Counted from the first letter of the stretch, positions 23,391 to 31,905 are shown. The stretch: 55,988 bases of DNA from Pseudomonadota bacterium (GCA_021816775.1 JAKAXA010000020.1:1-55988), one strand, 5' to 3'. A program made the numbers and translations. Notes: generated by a model not told the origin, from the letters alone.

Positions 23391-25336
23391 CCGGAGTTCC
23401 CCCCTCGGCTCTGAGTCAGTGGTTTCACTGAGGGGCTGAGTTTTCCGTGATTTGAGCGACTGGAGAGGGGGGTTTCGAGGGGGTAGTGTGTAGCCATGTA
23501 TTGTGATGCTTCTGACTTGCGTCACACGATCGTGTATGCCATTATGTAGTCATGCACATCGATGCCGTGCCGAACCGCAACTCAAGACCCACGTACCTGC
23601 TGCGCGAGTCGTATCGCATCGGGAAAAAGGTGCGCAAACGCACGCTGGCCAATCTCTCGGCGCTCTCGGACGAGCAGATCGAGGCGATGCGCGCGGTGCT
23701 CGCCGGGGTGCCAATGCGGCCGGTGGAGGAGCTCTTTGCGGTGGTGCGCTCGCGCCCGCACGGGCACGTGCAAGCGGTGCGGGTAGCCATGCAGCGGCTG
23801 GGCTTTGAGGGACTGATCGCCTCGCGAGCCAGCCCGGAGCGCGAGCGGGTGTGCGCGATGGTGGCCGCTCGGGTGCTGGCGCCGCACACCAAGCTCGCCA
23901 CCACGCGATGGTGGCACACGACGACGCTTGCCGAGGAGTACGGTGTCGAGTCTGCCGACGAGGATGCGCTGTATTCGGCGATGGACTGGCTGCTCGAGCA
24001 TCAGAGTACGATCGAGCGCAAGCTGGCCGCGCGGCACCTCAAGGAAGGAGCGCTTGCGCTGTACGACCTGTCCTCGAGCTACTTCGAGGGCACGCAATGC
24101 CCTCTGGCACGCCTCGGACACAGCCGCGACGGTAAGAAGAACAAGCTCCAGGTCAACTACGGGTTGCTGACCGCTCGCAACGGCTGTCCGGTGGCGATCT
24201 CGGTTTACGAGGGCAATACCGCCGATGCCTCAACGCTGATGCCGCAGGTGCACAAGCTCCGTGCGGCGTTTCACCTCGAGCACGTGGTGCTGGTCGGGGA
24301 CCGCGGCATGATCTCGCACAAAGCGATCGGAGAGCTGAGGCAGATCGAGGGACTCGGCTGGATCACGGCGCTCAAAAGCAGGCAGATCCGCTCGCTCATC
24401 GAAGGCGAGGCGTTGCAGCTCGGGCTGTTCGATGAGCGCTCACTCTTTGAGCTCTCGCACCCGGACTACCCCGGCGAGCGGCTGATTGCCTGTCGCAATC
24501 TCGAGCTCGCGAAGCTGCGGGCCCACAAGCGCCACGCGCTCCTGGAAGCCACGCGCAAGGAACTGGAAAAGGTGCAGACGAGCGTCGCCGCCGGACGGGT
24601 CAAGGGCAAGGACAAAATCGGCGTGCGTGTCGGGCGCATCGTCAACAAGTACAAAGTCGCCAAGCACTTCGAACTCACCATCGAGGAGCAACGGTTCGAG
24701 TTCAAGATCCTCGAAGACAAGGTCGCCGCCGAGGCCGCCCTCGACGGGGTGTATGTCATTCGCACCAATGTGGCGAAGAAGCAGATGAGCGCCGCCGGCA
24801 CCGTGCGCAATTACAAGGGGCTCTGGGAGGTCGAGCGGGCGTTCCGTTCCCTGAAGACCGTGGATCTGAAGATCCGCCCGATCCATCATCACCTGGAAGA
24901 TCGGGAGCGCGCCCACATCTTCCTGTGCATGCTCGCCTACTACGTTGAGTGGCACATGCGCGAAGCCTGGCGCGAACTGCTCTTCGCGGACGAAGACCTC
25001 GAAGCCAAACAGCACCGCGACCCGGTCGCCCCCGCCAAGCGCTCCGAAGCGGCCCTGCACAAAGTCCTCACCCACACTCTGCCTGACGGGACGCCGGCGC
25101 ACAGCTTGCGCACCCTGCTGGAGGATTTGGGCACCATCGTGCGCAATACCTGCGTGACGCGCTCGGCGAAGACCCCGTCGCCCGCCTTCCCGATGGTCAC
25201 CACTGCGAACGCAACTCAACAGCGAGCGCTGCAGCTGCTGCAGCGGATCACCGTGTAGCCAGGGCGCCAGCACCTCAAGCGCACGCAATCCACTGATTCA
25301 ACAGGAAATTGCGCTCGAGCTTAAAGGGAACTCCAG
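23391..25336 (+). mobile_element. IS1634-family insertion sequence, complete
   Basis: The 1946-bp element is bounded by terminal inverted repeats CCGGAGTTCCC (23391-23401) and GGGAACTCCAG (25326-25336), 10 of 11 matching, and by the 6-bp direct repeat ATTAGA. It carries one intact DDE transposase. Near the left end are a hairpin (TCAGTG-GTTT-CACTGA, 23416-23431) and a perfect palindrome ACACGATCGTGT (23524-23535) just before the transposase gene. The insertion splits a vapC toxin gene. Confidence 0.92.
23552..25258 (+). CDS. IS1634-family DDE transposase
   Basis: The 568-residue protein is full length for the family. Acidic catalytic candidates are in ALYDLSSSYFEG (about 172), LVGDRGMISHKA (about 250) and YKGLWEVERAFRSLK (about 430), the last being the glutamate of the DDE set in a Y-x2-W-x-VE-RAF context typical of IS1634/IS1549 transposases. 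No frameshift or internal stop is seen, so it may be active. A possible promoter (TTGCGT 23517-23522, N17, CATTAT 23540-23545) ends only 6 nt before the ATG, and a 12-bp palindrome lies within its spacer, so translation may be leaderless and self-repressed (inference). Confidence 0.93.
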   Translation: MHIDAVPNRNSRPTYLLRESYRIGKKVRKRTLANLSALSDEQIEAMRAVLAGVPMRPVEELFAVVRSRPHGHVQAVRVAMQRLGFEGLIASRASPERERVCAMVAARVLAPHTKLATTRWWHTTTLAEEYGVESADEDALYSAMDWLLEHQSTIERKLAARHLKEGALALYDLSSSYFEGTQCPLARLGHSRDGKKNKLQVNYGLLTARNGCPVAISVYEGNTADASTLMPQVHKLRAAFHLEHVVLVGDRGMISHKAIGELRQIEGLGWITALKSRQIRSLIEGEALQLGLFDERSLFELSHPDYPGERLIACRNLELAKLRAHKRHALLEATRKELEKVQTSVAAGRVKGKDKIGVRVGRIVNKYKVAKHFELTIEEQRFEFKILEDKVAAEAALDGVYVIRTNVAKKQMSAAGTVRNYKGLWEVERAFRSLKTVDLKIRPIHHHLEDRERAHIFLCMLAYYVEWHMREAWRELLFADEDLEAKQHRDPVAPAKRSEAALHKVLTHTLPDGTPAHSLRTLLEDLGTIVRNTCVTRSAKTPSPAFPMVTTANATQQRALQLLQRITV

Positions 25337-25342
25337 ATTAGA
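25337..25342. repeat. right target-site duplication ATTAGA
   Basis: Exact copy of 23385-23390, immediately outside the right IS inverted repeat. Confidence 0.88.
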
Positions 25343-25433
25343 GCCGGCGGCCACTCTGGCCGTCACGAACGACAAGCTCTGGCGGTCAGTGCCCCTGATC
25401 GTGACGGCACTTCTGGATGATCTCGCACCGTAA
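25343..25433 (+). pseudogene. VapC toxin, 3' part, beyond the IS and frameshifted
   Basis: From 25350 the sequence encodes ATLAVTNDKLWRSVPLIV then TALLDDLAP and a TAA, the expected end of a PIN toxin with the VTND aspartate. Joining the two sides at a single ATTAGA gives IATGIRAG, then one base too many (GGCGG instead of GGCG near 25345-25350). Removing one G would give IRAGATLAVTND, a normal PIN ending. So the remnant carries an IS insertion and a separate +1 frameshift. Confidence 0.82.
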
Positions 25434-25901
25434 CAACCTCCTCGGCCGACTGACGCTGTGGATTGACGGCCATTGTGCCGTTGATCGCGACGGCAAGTCC
25501 GTCCACTCGCTGCTTTGCCAGCATCGAACCGCGGAATTGGCGCGGCATTCCTTTCGGCTTGCCCTCGCGTGTGGCGTTGGGCATTACGGCGCCGGAGTCC
25601 TGCACGATGTTGGCACAACGCTCGCGCCCCATTTTCTCAGGGGTTGCAGACGTTACGCCGAGCGAGCTGCGGTAAGGAGTCCGCCTCGGGCTCAGCCCCA
25701 GGCCCTCGACCTGGCCGCTGACATTGCGCGACGCGGCGCGCCGCTCGGACTGGCAATCGCCTCGATGTCCTCGCCTCATCCTCGAATCAGAGGTTGTTTG
25801 GGCGCAAGGCGCGGCGGTCCGACTACGGCGCCCTGGCGCCGCCGAGCGAGCTGGCAGATCACTTCGCAACTGCGCGGCAGCGCTCCGGTCGTGACCCCGG
25901 G
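25434..25901. other. 468-bp region with no recognisable gene
   Basis: A minus-strand frame (25363-25869, 168 codons) is open here and includes a stretch beginning MGRERCANIVQDSG, but I recognise no family. Part of it overlaps the vapC remnant antisense. It may be a decayed gene. Nothing else is supportable. Confidence 0.3.
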
Positions 25902-25930
25902 TTGCATATGTAGCTACATGTGGCTATATT
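25902..25930 (+). promoter_or_regulatory. promoter with embedded operator of the Phd/PIN pair
   Basis: TTGCAT (25902-25907), a 17-nt spacer and TATATT (25925-25930). The perfect 12-bp palindrome ATGTAGCTACAT (25908-25919) fills most of the spacer, and a second GGCTA half lies beside the -10 box. The antitoxin ATG follows only 6 nt after the -10 box, so the mRNA is probably leaderless. The layout fits autorepression by the antitoxin. Confidence 0.65.
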
Positions 25931-25936
25931 CTGCTC

Positions 25937-26215
25937 ATGATTTCCACCGGCATCCGCGATCTGAAGAACAACCTGAGCCATTACGTCCGGCAGATCGAGG
26001 CCGGCAAGCGGATCGCCGTCACCGCTCACGGCAGAGTGGTCGCGGAATTGATTCCCCATCGCCGGGGAAGCGGCTCGAGGCGCTACGACGCGCTCGTGGC
26101 AGCTGGGCTCATCGAGCCCGCAGCGCTGCCCGATTCGCCCTTGGAGAGGTGGCCGCAGATTCACGCGCCGCCCGGGACCGCCGCCCAGCTGATTGACGCA
26201 GATCGTGGCCGCTAG
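25937..26215 (+). CDS. Phd/YefM-family antitoxin
   Basis: A 92-residue antitoxin that would bind the operator just upstream and inactivate the PIN toxin downstream. The N-terminal Phd fold is clear: STGIRDLKNNLSHYVRQIEAGKRIAVTAHGRVVAELIP. The C-terminal half, rich in Pro and Ala, is the likely toxin-wrapping tail. The start ATG has no Shine-Dalgarno and lies at the predicted transcription start. The stop TAG overlaps the chosen start region of the toxin gene. Confidence 0.9.
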   Translation: MISTGIRDLKNNLSHYVRQIEAGKRIAVTAHGRVVAELIPHRRGSGSRRYDALVAAGLIEPAALPDSPLERWPQIHAPPGTAAQLIDADRGR

Positions 26216-26696
26216 TCCGAAGAGCCGGCGCAGTGTGCGAGCCCGGCGCGCACATGAAGCGCGCGATGTCCAAGGTACGGTCTCATTCCGCTACATCGAA
26301 ACCAGTGCGCTGCTCGCCGCGCTGCTCGAGGGAGAACCGGCCGCACAGCGCGCGCTCGGCGGTGATGGTCGGCGGATCACATCGGCGTTGACTTTCGCCG
26401 AGGCGGCACGAGGTCTCGTGCGCGCGCGCCATGCCAGCCGCCTGAGCGCACCGCAGGAGCGCGCCGCCCTCCGCTGGCTGAAGTCCTTCCGCCGACGCTG
26501 CGACGTCATGTGCCTCACGGAGTCTGTCCTGGTGCGCGCCGGGCGGCCCTATCCCGAGGAGCCGATCCGCACACTCGATGCCATTCACTTGGCCACTGCC
26601 GCAGAAATCGGCGAACCGCCCCAGTTCGTCACCGTCGTGACACGAGACGAGCGGGTCCGGCGCAACGCTCAGGCACTCGGTCATCCCGTGGGATGA
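26205..26696 (+). CDS. PIN-domain VapC-type toxin
   Basis: An RNase toxin of the PIN family. Its acidic residues are visible in FRYIETSALLAALLEGE (here E replaces the usual first-position D, as YIETS), TFAEAARGL, RTLDAIHLATA and VTRDERVRRNAQALG. About 163 residues if GTG 26205 is used, which overlaps the phd stop; TTG 26193 is an alternative, and the domain itself begins about 30 residues later, so the exact start is uncertain. It is paired with the Phd-type antitoxin. Unlike the VapC upstream, this gene is intact. Confidence 0.85.
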   Translation: MAASPKSRRSVRARRAHEARDVQGTVSFRYIETSALLAALLEGEPAAQRALGGDGRRITSALTFAEAARGLVRARHASRLSAPQERAALRWLKSFRRRCDVMCLTESVLVRAGRPYPEEPIRTLDAIHLATAAEIGEPPQFVTVVTRDERVRRNAQALGHPVG

Positions 26697-27115
26697 CCCG
26701 GGAGCGACCAAAGTGCCGCCCCGACTTCTCATCACGCTGTTCCGGACGGCGCATGAGGGGCTCACTCTTCGGCGCCTTCGAGCCGGTCCGCGGCTCACCC
26801 TGGGGCGCAGTTGACACGGCGCGGAGGTTGTCCGCATCGCCTGCTCCGCCACGCAGTCCACTCCCGCAATTCGCATTCCGGTCGCTGCCCGGAGTAGGCG
26901 ACAGCGCCGCCGGCGGTTTCCCGCATGCCCCCCCGCAGTTAGCCGGTAACCGGCGTTGCGCCCGCCAGTGTCCGCAGAGCCTCACCACGGAGCGTCTTCA
27001 CCGCGCTCTCACAGCTGTCACGCCGTGCCCCCAGGCGGGGCACACTCCGCGATCCTCGAGCCGCAGCAGCGCATGGATGTGCCCGCACCTCGAGCAGCGC
27101 TTGGACGGAGGCAGG
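26697..27115. other. 419-bp region with no recognisable gene
   Basis: Several overlapping short frames are open, as expected from base composition, but none shows a domain, a good ribosome-binding site or biased codon use. It separates the intact Phd/PIN pair from the decayed module that follows. Confidence 0.4.
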
Positions 27116-27687
27116 ATGACCTGCCTTCGCACCAGGCGTTGTCAGTACGCACGTATCGATGTCAGTGCGGCTCTTGGGCATAGTTCCGCAGCGGCTAGAA
27201 AGGCAAAGCTCTCTCAGCTTCAGATCCGTGTATCGGAGGCGGAAAAGTCGGCCATTCGTCGCGCCGCCAAGCGCGCAGAGCTCGGCATGTCCACCTATGT
27301 ACTCAACCGGATACTCTCGATCCCGGCCAGCCGTTCCAGAAGGCGATCAGGACCTTGACCGACCGTTGCGCGCCTCCCTTCGCCTTGGCTGACATCAATT
27401 CGCTTCTCTCGAAGCTCGCGACCCCAGCGCAGCGCGATGCGGTCGCGGCTGCACCCGGGATCGAGCTTGCCCCGCTTCTCGCTAACTGCGTTGCGGCGAT
27501 GGTCGAGACCGCGCGCTCGAATCACCACATCCCGGCACCCCCGCGGACTCGCAGAGTTGCACCGCTCGATGAGCCCGCGTTCGGCTCGGAACTGGAGTCG
27601 CTTCGCCTGCACCTGCTGACGCACTCCCCCGCTCCGTTCCGAAGCCGCAACCTATTCATCGACTCGAGCCTCGGCGATCGGGTATGA
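27116..27687 (+). pseudogene. ribbon-helix-helix antitoxin-like gene split by a frameshift
   Basis: An ATG with GGAGG 5 nt upstream opens a frame encoding LSQLQIRVSEAEKSAIRRAA then ELGMSTYVLNRILSIP, a ribbon-helix-helix DNA-binding segment. That frame ends at 27358. The expected continuation is in the -1/+2 frame from about 27322 and runs PFQKAIRTLTDR, FALADINSLLSKL, LAPLLANCVAAMVE and finally LRLHLLTHSPAPFRSRNLFI to GDRV at 27687. I recall this ending from proteins that pair with AbiEii-type nucleotidyltransferases. A net one-base change near 27320-27328 therefore disrupts the gene, unless the base is a sequencing error. Confidence 0.65.
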
Positions 27688-27931
27688 CATTCCGACGCTT
27701 GGGCGGTCAGACATCCAGCGGTTGTTCGAGATCCTGATGGAGGAGCTACGTCGCGCGGCCACTCCCGGTCAAGCGCAGCTGCTTGGAGGTGCCGTGATGG
27801 GCTTGCCCTACGATGCCATCCGTCCGGGTCTTCGACTTCAGCTCCGCGAAGAACGCTTCCCGCGCATCACGTCCATTGTGCGCCAGGAACTTCAGCGCAG
27901 AGAGCACGGCGGCGGGTGTGTCCCCGTATGA
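27683..27931 (+). pseudogene. remnant of an AbiEii-type nucleotidyltransferase
   Basis: Directly after the ribbon-helix-helix remnant, the frame around 27722-27823 reads LFEILMEELRR...LLGGAVMGLPYDAIR. This resembles the start of AbiEii-like nucleotidyltransferases (LFEEL...VVGGAAMALAYDxR). The catalytic TxDxD part that should follow is absent, the frame has no convincing start codon, and it stops at 27931. I read it as the truncated toxin partner of the preceding gene; chance similarity cannot be excluded. Confidence 0.4.
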
Positions 27932-27979
27932 CCCGGCGCAGACACTGCGCGGCAATCTTTGCAATGGGGCCGTTCTGAC

Positions 27980-28573
27980 TTACTCTCGCAGACCGCCTGC
28001 CGAGGCAGACGTGTTTCCGGCTGGTGTTCCCGTCTTCTCGCCCACTCCGCTCGCCGTGGTCTTCCAGTGTTTACCGTCTCTCGATTGTTGGAACCGCACG
28101 GTCACTCTGCTGGAGGATGCGAAGTCGTACACGATGCGCTCGCGGACCACCTTGCCGTTGCGTCGGCTGATCCATGATTCGATGCGCGTGGGGCCGTGGA
28201 TCTGCATCCGTGCGGCGAACGTCTTGCCCGCGGACCGGCCGCTGTTGAACACCTCGTAGTGCCAGAATGTACGGTCATGACGGTCGTAGGTATCCACCAC
28301 CACCGAGTTCACGTGCCGCCCCGCCCAGGTGTTGGAGAAGCTGCACACCATGAATGCTCGATTGGCGGACCAGCGGCAGTCCTCATGCCAGGTCCAGGCG
28401 CTCGCAGAGGCTCCGGCGCGCGGGCGAAATTGACCGTGATATACCCAGCGGCCGCTCGAGACTGCGAGCTCACGCAGCTTGGCGCCGTCTCCGGGCCAGC
28501 TCCCCGCGAGCGCCGCGGCAGGCAGAGCCGATATCAGCAGAAGCAGCAATCCGGGCAGGAGACGGCCGTTCAT
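27980..28573 (-). CDS. secreted protein of unknown function, possibly DUF1579-like
   Basis: 197 residues with a clear signal peptide (MNGRLLPGLLLLLISALPAA, cleavage near ALAGS), so exported. The mature part is rich in Trp, Tyr and Ser with patterns such as WVYHGQF, DCRWSANRAFMVCSFSNTW and VVVDTYDRHDRTFWHYEVFN. This is an all-beta, lipocalin-like spacing that reminds me of DUF1579 proteins, but I am not certain. Two conserved-looking cysteines could form a disulphide. The ATG at 28573 has GAGGA 8 nt upstream. It is convergent with the pseudogenes to its left and divergent from the esterase gene. Confidence 0.65.
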   Translation of the reverse strand: MNGRLLPGLLLLLISALPAAALAGSWPGDGAKLRELAVSSGRWVYHGQFRPRAGASASAWTWHEDCRWSANRAFMVCSFSNTWAGRHVNSVVVDTYDRHDRTFWHYEVFNSGRSAGKTFAARMQIHGPTRIESWISRRNGKVVRERIVYDFASSSRVTVRFQQSRDGKHWKTTASGVGEKTGTPAGNTSASAGGLRE

Positions 28574-28909
28574 TGAGGAGTTCCTCGCGGTGCGATCGGG
28601 ATCCCAATGGCCTCGGCGGTAGCGCCCGAGGGCAATCATCGTGCGACCGTCACCTCGCGGGCTGACAGGACATCGCACCAACGCGAAGTCGCCTCCGCCA
28701 GGGCCTCGGCGCCAGGGTGATCTTGGCCCGTCTGCTCCGCGGCGGTCAAGGTGCACCGAGGAGGCGAGCCGTTCCAACCGCCGCGCTCGTCTGAAGTTCG
28801 CACAAGGCCCTGGCGCATGCGCGGCAGGCACGCAAAATTCGCCGCGACGGCGGCGGCGGCGGCTAGACTATTCGGGCACGACTCGTGCGCTGCCAAGAAC
28901 AGCACACCG

Positions 28910-30523
28910 ATGATTCATCGCTGCCCACTCTTCGCGCTCGCAATCGCAGTGATGCTGTTGCCCGGGCCGCTGGCAGCGGCCGCTGGCGCGGCGGCTCACG
29001 GTCCGCTCGTTGCGACAGCCGACGGTTGGCTGCGCGGAGTGCCACGCCCCGGCGGCGGCGCTGAGTTTCTCGGGATCCCGTATGCGCAGCCGCCCGTGGG
29101 CCCACTTCGGTGGCGCGCGCCGGTGCCGGTGAAGCCCTGGCGCGGCGTGCGTCCCGCCGTGACCTTCGGCCATCCGTGCGCCCAACCGCCGCTCGGCCCG
29201 TGGAATCAACACGCCGCCGCGACCGGCCGCGAGAACTGCCTCTTCCTCAATGTCATCGTGCCGCACTGGCCGGCGAAGCAGCCACTGCCGGTCATGTTCT
29301 GGATTCACGGCGGCGCGAACATCGGCGGCTCGGGCGTCGGGGCGCTCTACAATGCCGGCACGCTCGTCGATCACGGCGCGGTGCTCGTTACCATCAACTA
29401 CCGGCTCGGCATCTTCGGCTTTCTGGCCACCCCCGCTCTCAGCCGGGAGTCCCGCCACCACGCCTCGGGCGATTACGGTCTGATGGACCAGATCCTCGCG
29501 CTCAAATGGGTGCACTCGAACATCGCGCGCTTCGGCGGCGATCCGCACGACATCACGGTCTTCGGCCAGTCCGCCGGCGGCACCGACACCGGCCTGCTCA
29601 TGGCCTCCCGCGCGCGCGGCCTGTTCCAGAGAGCCATCGAGGAGAGCGGCACGCCCTTCATTCCGCCGGTCGACTCGCTGCGCAAGGCCGAGCGGGCCGG
29701 CGCGCGCCTGCTCGGCGCCCTCGGGGTCCCACCTGGCGCGGCGGGCATCGCCGCGCTGCGCAGGATCCCGGCGCATACCCTCATCGCCAGAATGTCGGCG
29801 CTGCCGCGCGGGGAGCTCGCCTTTCCCCAGCCCGACGTCGACGGCTGGGTGATCCCGCGCGTGCCCCTGGCCACATTCGCCGCCGGCCGGGAGGCCCCGG
29901 TCCCGCTGCTGTTCGGCACGACGACCCGCGAGATGAATTTCCCGATGCCCGTCGGCATGATCCGCGCCACCATCCGGAGCACCACCGGTCCGCTCGCACC
30001 ACGGGTACTTGCCCTGTACGGCTTCGCGCACGGCGGGCAAGGCACCTCCAACCCCGAATACGGCAGCGGCGTGAACCAATGGCTCGCCGACGTCACCTTC
30101 CGCTGCCCGGCGGTGCTCGAGGCGAGCTGGCACACCGCGGCCCACCACATCGCCTATGAGTACCAGTTCGATCACCCGCTGCCCGGGCAGCCCTTCGCGG
30201 TGCACTCGTCCGAACTGCCGTACGTATTCGGCTTCTTCCCCGGGCCCGGCACCGATTCGGACCCGCTCGGCGAGAGCACGGCGCCCTTCACGGGCGCGGA
30301 CCACAGGCTCTCGCGGCTGATGGAGCGTTACTGGACGAACTTCGCCCGGACCGGCGACCCCAACGGACCGGGGCTGCCCGAGTGGCCGGCCTTCGGTGCT
30401 CGGCAGCGCTACATCCAGTTCCTGAAGGACGGCCACGTGGCGCTCGCCAGCCACATCCGCCGTGCGCAGTGCAGTCTGTTTCGCGCGGCGATGCTGCGAC
30501 TGATGCGCCGCGGGCCGCGCTGA
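28910..30523 (+). CDS. secreted type-B carboxylesterase
   Basis: A serine hydrolase of the cholinesterase/para-nitrobenzyl esterase family, 537 residues. A signal peptide covers about residues 1-28 (LFALAIAVMLLPGPLAAAAG). Family motifs: FLGIPYAQPPVGPLRW near 45, RENCLFLNV (variant of EDCLxLNV), oxyanion hole WIHGGANIGGSG, and nucleophile elbow FGQSAGG. The catalytic histidine is probably in VHSSELPYVFG. The usual acidic residue after the GTNRDEG-like turn is GTTTREMN here. The natural substrate is unknown. The RNase I homologue follows and both are exported, so they may share a transcript. Start chosen at the ATG with the signal peptide. Confidence 0.9.
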   Translation: MIHRCPLFALAIAVMLLPGPLAAAAGAAAHGPLVATADGWLRGVPRPGGGAEFLGIPYAQPPVGPLRWRAPVPVKPWRGVRPAVTFGHPCAQPPLGPWNQHAAATGRENCLFLNVIVPHWPAKQPLPVMFWIHGGANIGGSGVGALYNAGTLVDHGAVLVTINYRLGIFGFLATPALSRESRHHASGDYGLMDQILALKWVHSNIARFGGDPHDITVFGQSAGGTDTGLLMASRARGLFQRAIEESGTPFIPPVDSLRKAERAGARLLGALGVPPGAAGIAALRRIPAHTLIARMSALPRGELAFPQPDVDGWVIPRVPLATFAAGREAPVPLLFGTTTREMNFPMPVGMIRATIRSTTGPLAPRVLALYGFAHGGQGTSNPEYGSGVNQWLADVTFRCPAVLEASWHTAAHHIAYEYQFDHPLPGQPFAVHSSELPYVFGFFPGPGTDSDPLGESTAPFTGADHRLSRLMERYWTNFARTGDPNGPGLPEWPAFGARQRYIQFLKDGHVALASHIRRAQCSLFRAAMLRLMRRGPR

Positions 30524-30559
30524 GACACCTCCGGCATGAAATCCCAAGAGAGCCCGCCC

Positions 30560-31315
30560 ATGCGATCCGCCGCAGTTCGCTTCCGCTCGCCCACGTGCGC
30601 CCTCGCCCTCGGACTGCTCGCCTGTGCGAGTGCGAGCGCGGCCACCCTTGCCCCGGCGCGGCACGGCACTTTCGCTCATTACACCTTCGCGCTCACCTGG
30701 CAACCGGGCTTCTGCACGACCTATGGCGGCTGCCTGCCCGATCAGCCGCACACGGTCCTGATCGGACTGCATGGGCTGTGGGCATCGCGGCCCCGCTCCC
30801 TGATCGAGCGCCACATCAGCGCGCCGCGGTGGTGGCGCCGCGGCTGCGACTATTTCCATCACAGCGATCTGCCGCCGCGGCTTCCTCCGGCAATGCGCTC
30901 TGACCTGCACCGGGTCATGCCGCACCTGAGGCACAGTCTGCTGAGACATGAGTACGACAAGCACGTCCAGTGCTTCGGCTTCGACACGCGGACGTTCTTC
31001 GCGACCGAGCTGCACATGCGACTCGAGGTGCTCGAGAGCGCCTTCGGACGGTACCTGACCGCAAGCGCCCAGGGCCATCAGGTCCGCCGCGCGGACGTCA
31101 TCCACGTCTTCATGCACACCTTTGGAACCGGCCAGCGGTCCGCTTTGCAACTGCGCTGCGCGCGCGATCGTCGCGGGCGCACGGTTCTGACCCAGCTCTG
31201 GATCACGCTGCACATGGATGCTCTTGCCCGCTTCCCGCGCGACGGTGCGCTGATGAACGCCCCGATCGCACAGAACAACTGCCCGGCGCGCTTCCTCGTT
31301 CCGCGCTGGCACTGA
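30560..31315 (+). CDS. rna: periplasmic RNase T2-family endoribonuclease (RNase I-like)
   Basis: Degrades RNA to nucleotides through 2',3'-cyclic phosphates. It has 251 residues with a signal peptide (ALALGLLACASASAA). The two catalytic segments are LIGLHGLWAS (CAS I, first histidine) and RHEYDKHVQCFGFD (CAS II, with His-Glu and second His). FALTWQPGFC is the conserved strand before CAS I, as in E. coli RNase I. ATG 30560 is preferred since AGAGAG precedes it; ATG 30536 would add 8 residues. It starts within 40 nt of the esterase stop. It supplies nucleotides for the catabolic genes that fill the rest of the window. Confidence 0.93.
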   Translation: MRSAAVRFRSPTCALALGLLACASASAATLAPARHGTFAHYTFALTWQPGFCTTYGGCLPDQPHTVLIGLHGLWASRPRSLIERHISAPRWWRRGCDYFHHSDLPPRLPPAMRSDLHRVMPHLRHSLLRHEYDKHVQCFGFDTRTFFATELHMRLEVLESAFGRYLTASAQGHQVRRADVIHVFMHTFGTGQRSALQLRCARDRRGRTVLTQLWITLHMDALARFPRDGALMNAPIAQNNCPARFLVPRWH

Positions 31316-31500
31316 CGGCCGGCAGCGCCCCGCAACTTCTCGCAGCCAACCCCGGCTGCCCGGGTTCCAACGGGGCTGCGCCGCTCGCCCAACGAGTCGG
31401 GAGCGGCAGACCCACTGTTGAGCGGCACGGACGCTGGCCGCGCCGGGTAGAGGCGCGCTGCCCGCTGCCGATCCGCCCGGTACGCAAGTGCCGAGAAGAC

Positions 31501-31905
31501 TCAGGCCTTGCCGAGCTGCGGCGCCGAAAAGCCATGCGGCAGCAGCTCGCCCACGCTCCAGCGGCGCAGTCCGTCCGGCGCGTCGCAATACACGGGGACC
31601 TCCGCAGAGGCGAATTCCGCGATCACCTGGCGGCAGGCGCCGCACGGGGAGAGCAGGTCAGCGCCGCTCGAAGTGACGGCCACCGCGGCGATCCGGCGCG
31701 CACCGGCGGCGATCGCGGAGAATATCGCGACCCGCTCGGCGCAGACCGCGAGCCCGTAGGAGAGGTTCTCGACGTTCACGCCCGTGAACACCCGCCCCTG
31801 CTCATCGATGACCGCAGCGGCGACCCGGAAGTGCGAGTAAGGCGCATAGGCGCGATCCAGACCCTCGCGCGCCGCGGCCATCAGGGCGTTGGGATCGATT
31901 GGCAT
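31501..31905 (-). CDS. cdd: cytidine deaminase (tetrameric type)
   Basis: Deaminates cytidine and deoxycytidine to uridine and deoxyuridine. The 134-residue protein is the short, homotetrameric form. The zinc site is in VCAERVA (C55, catalytic E57) and SPCGACRQV (C88, C91). It feeds uridine/deoxyuridine to the phosphorylase and reductive pyrimidine genes nearby. It is divergent from the LysR gene with a 280-bp gap. Confidence 0.96.
   Translation of the reverse strand: MPIDPNALMAAAREGLDRAYAPYSHFRVAAAVIDEQGRVFTGVNVENLSYGLAVCAERVAIFSAIAAGARRIAAVAVTSSGADLLSPCGACRQVIAEFASAEVPVYCDAPDGLRRWSVGELLPHGFSAPQLGKA

Noticed and set aside
25363-25869. 168-codon minus-strand frame beside the IS as a real gene
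   Set aside because: No family recognised, its end overlaps the vapC remnant antisense, and codon use is not clearly biased; kept only as an unexplained region.
28868-31645. 925-codon minus-strand open frame over the esterase and RNase genes
   Set aside because: Composition-driven antisense frame; the opposite strand carries two proteins with signal peptides and catalytic motifs.
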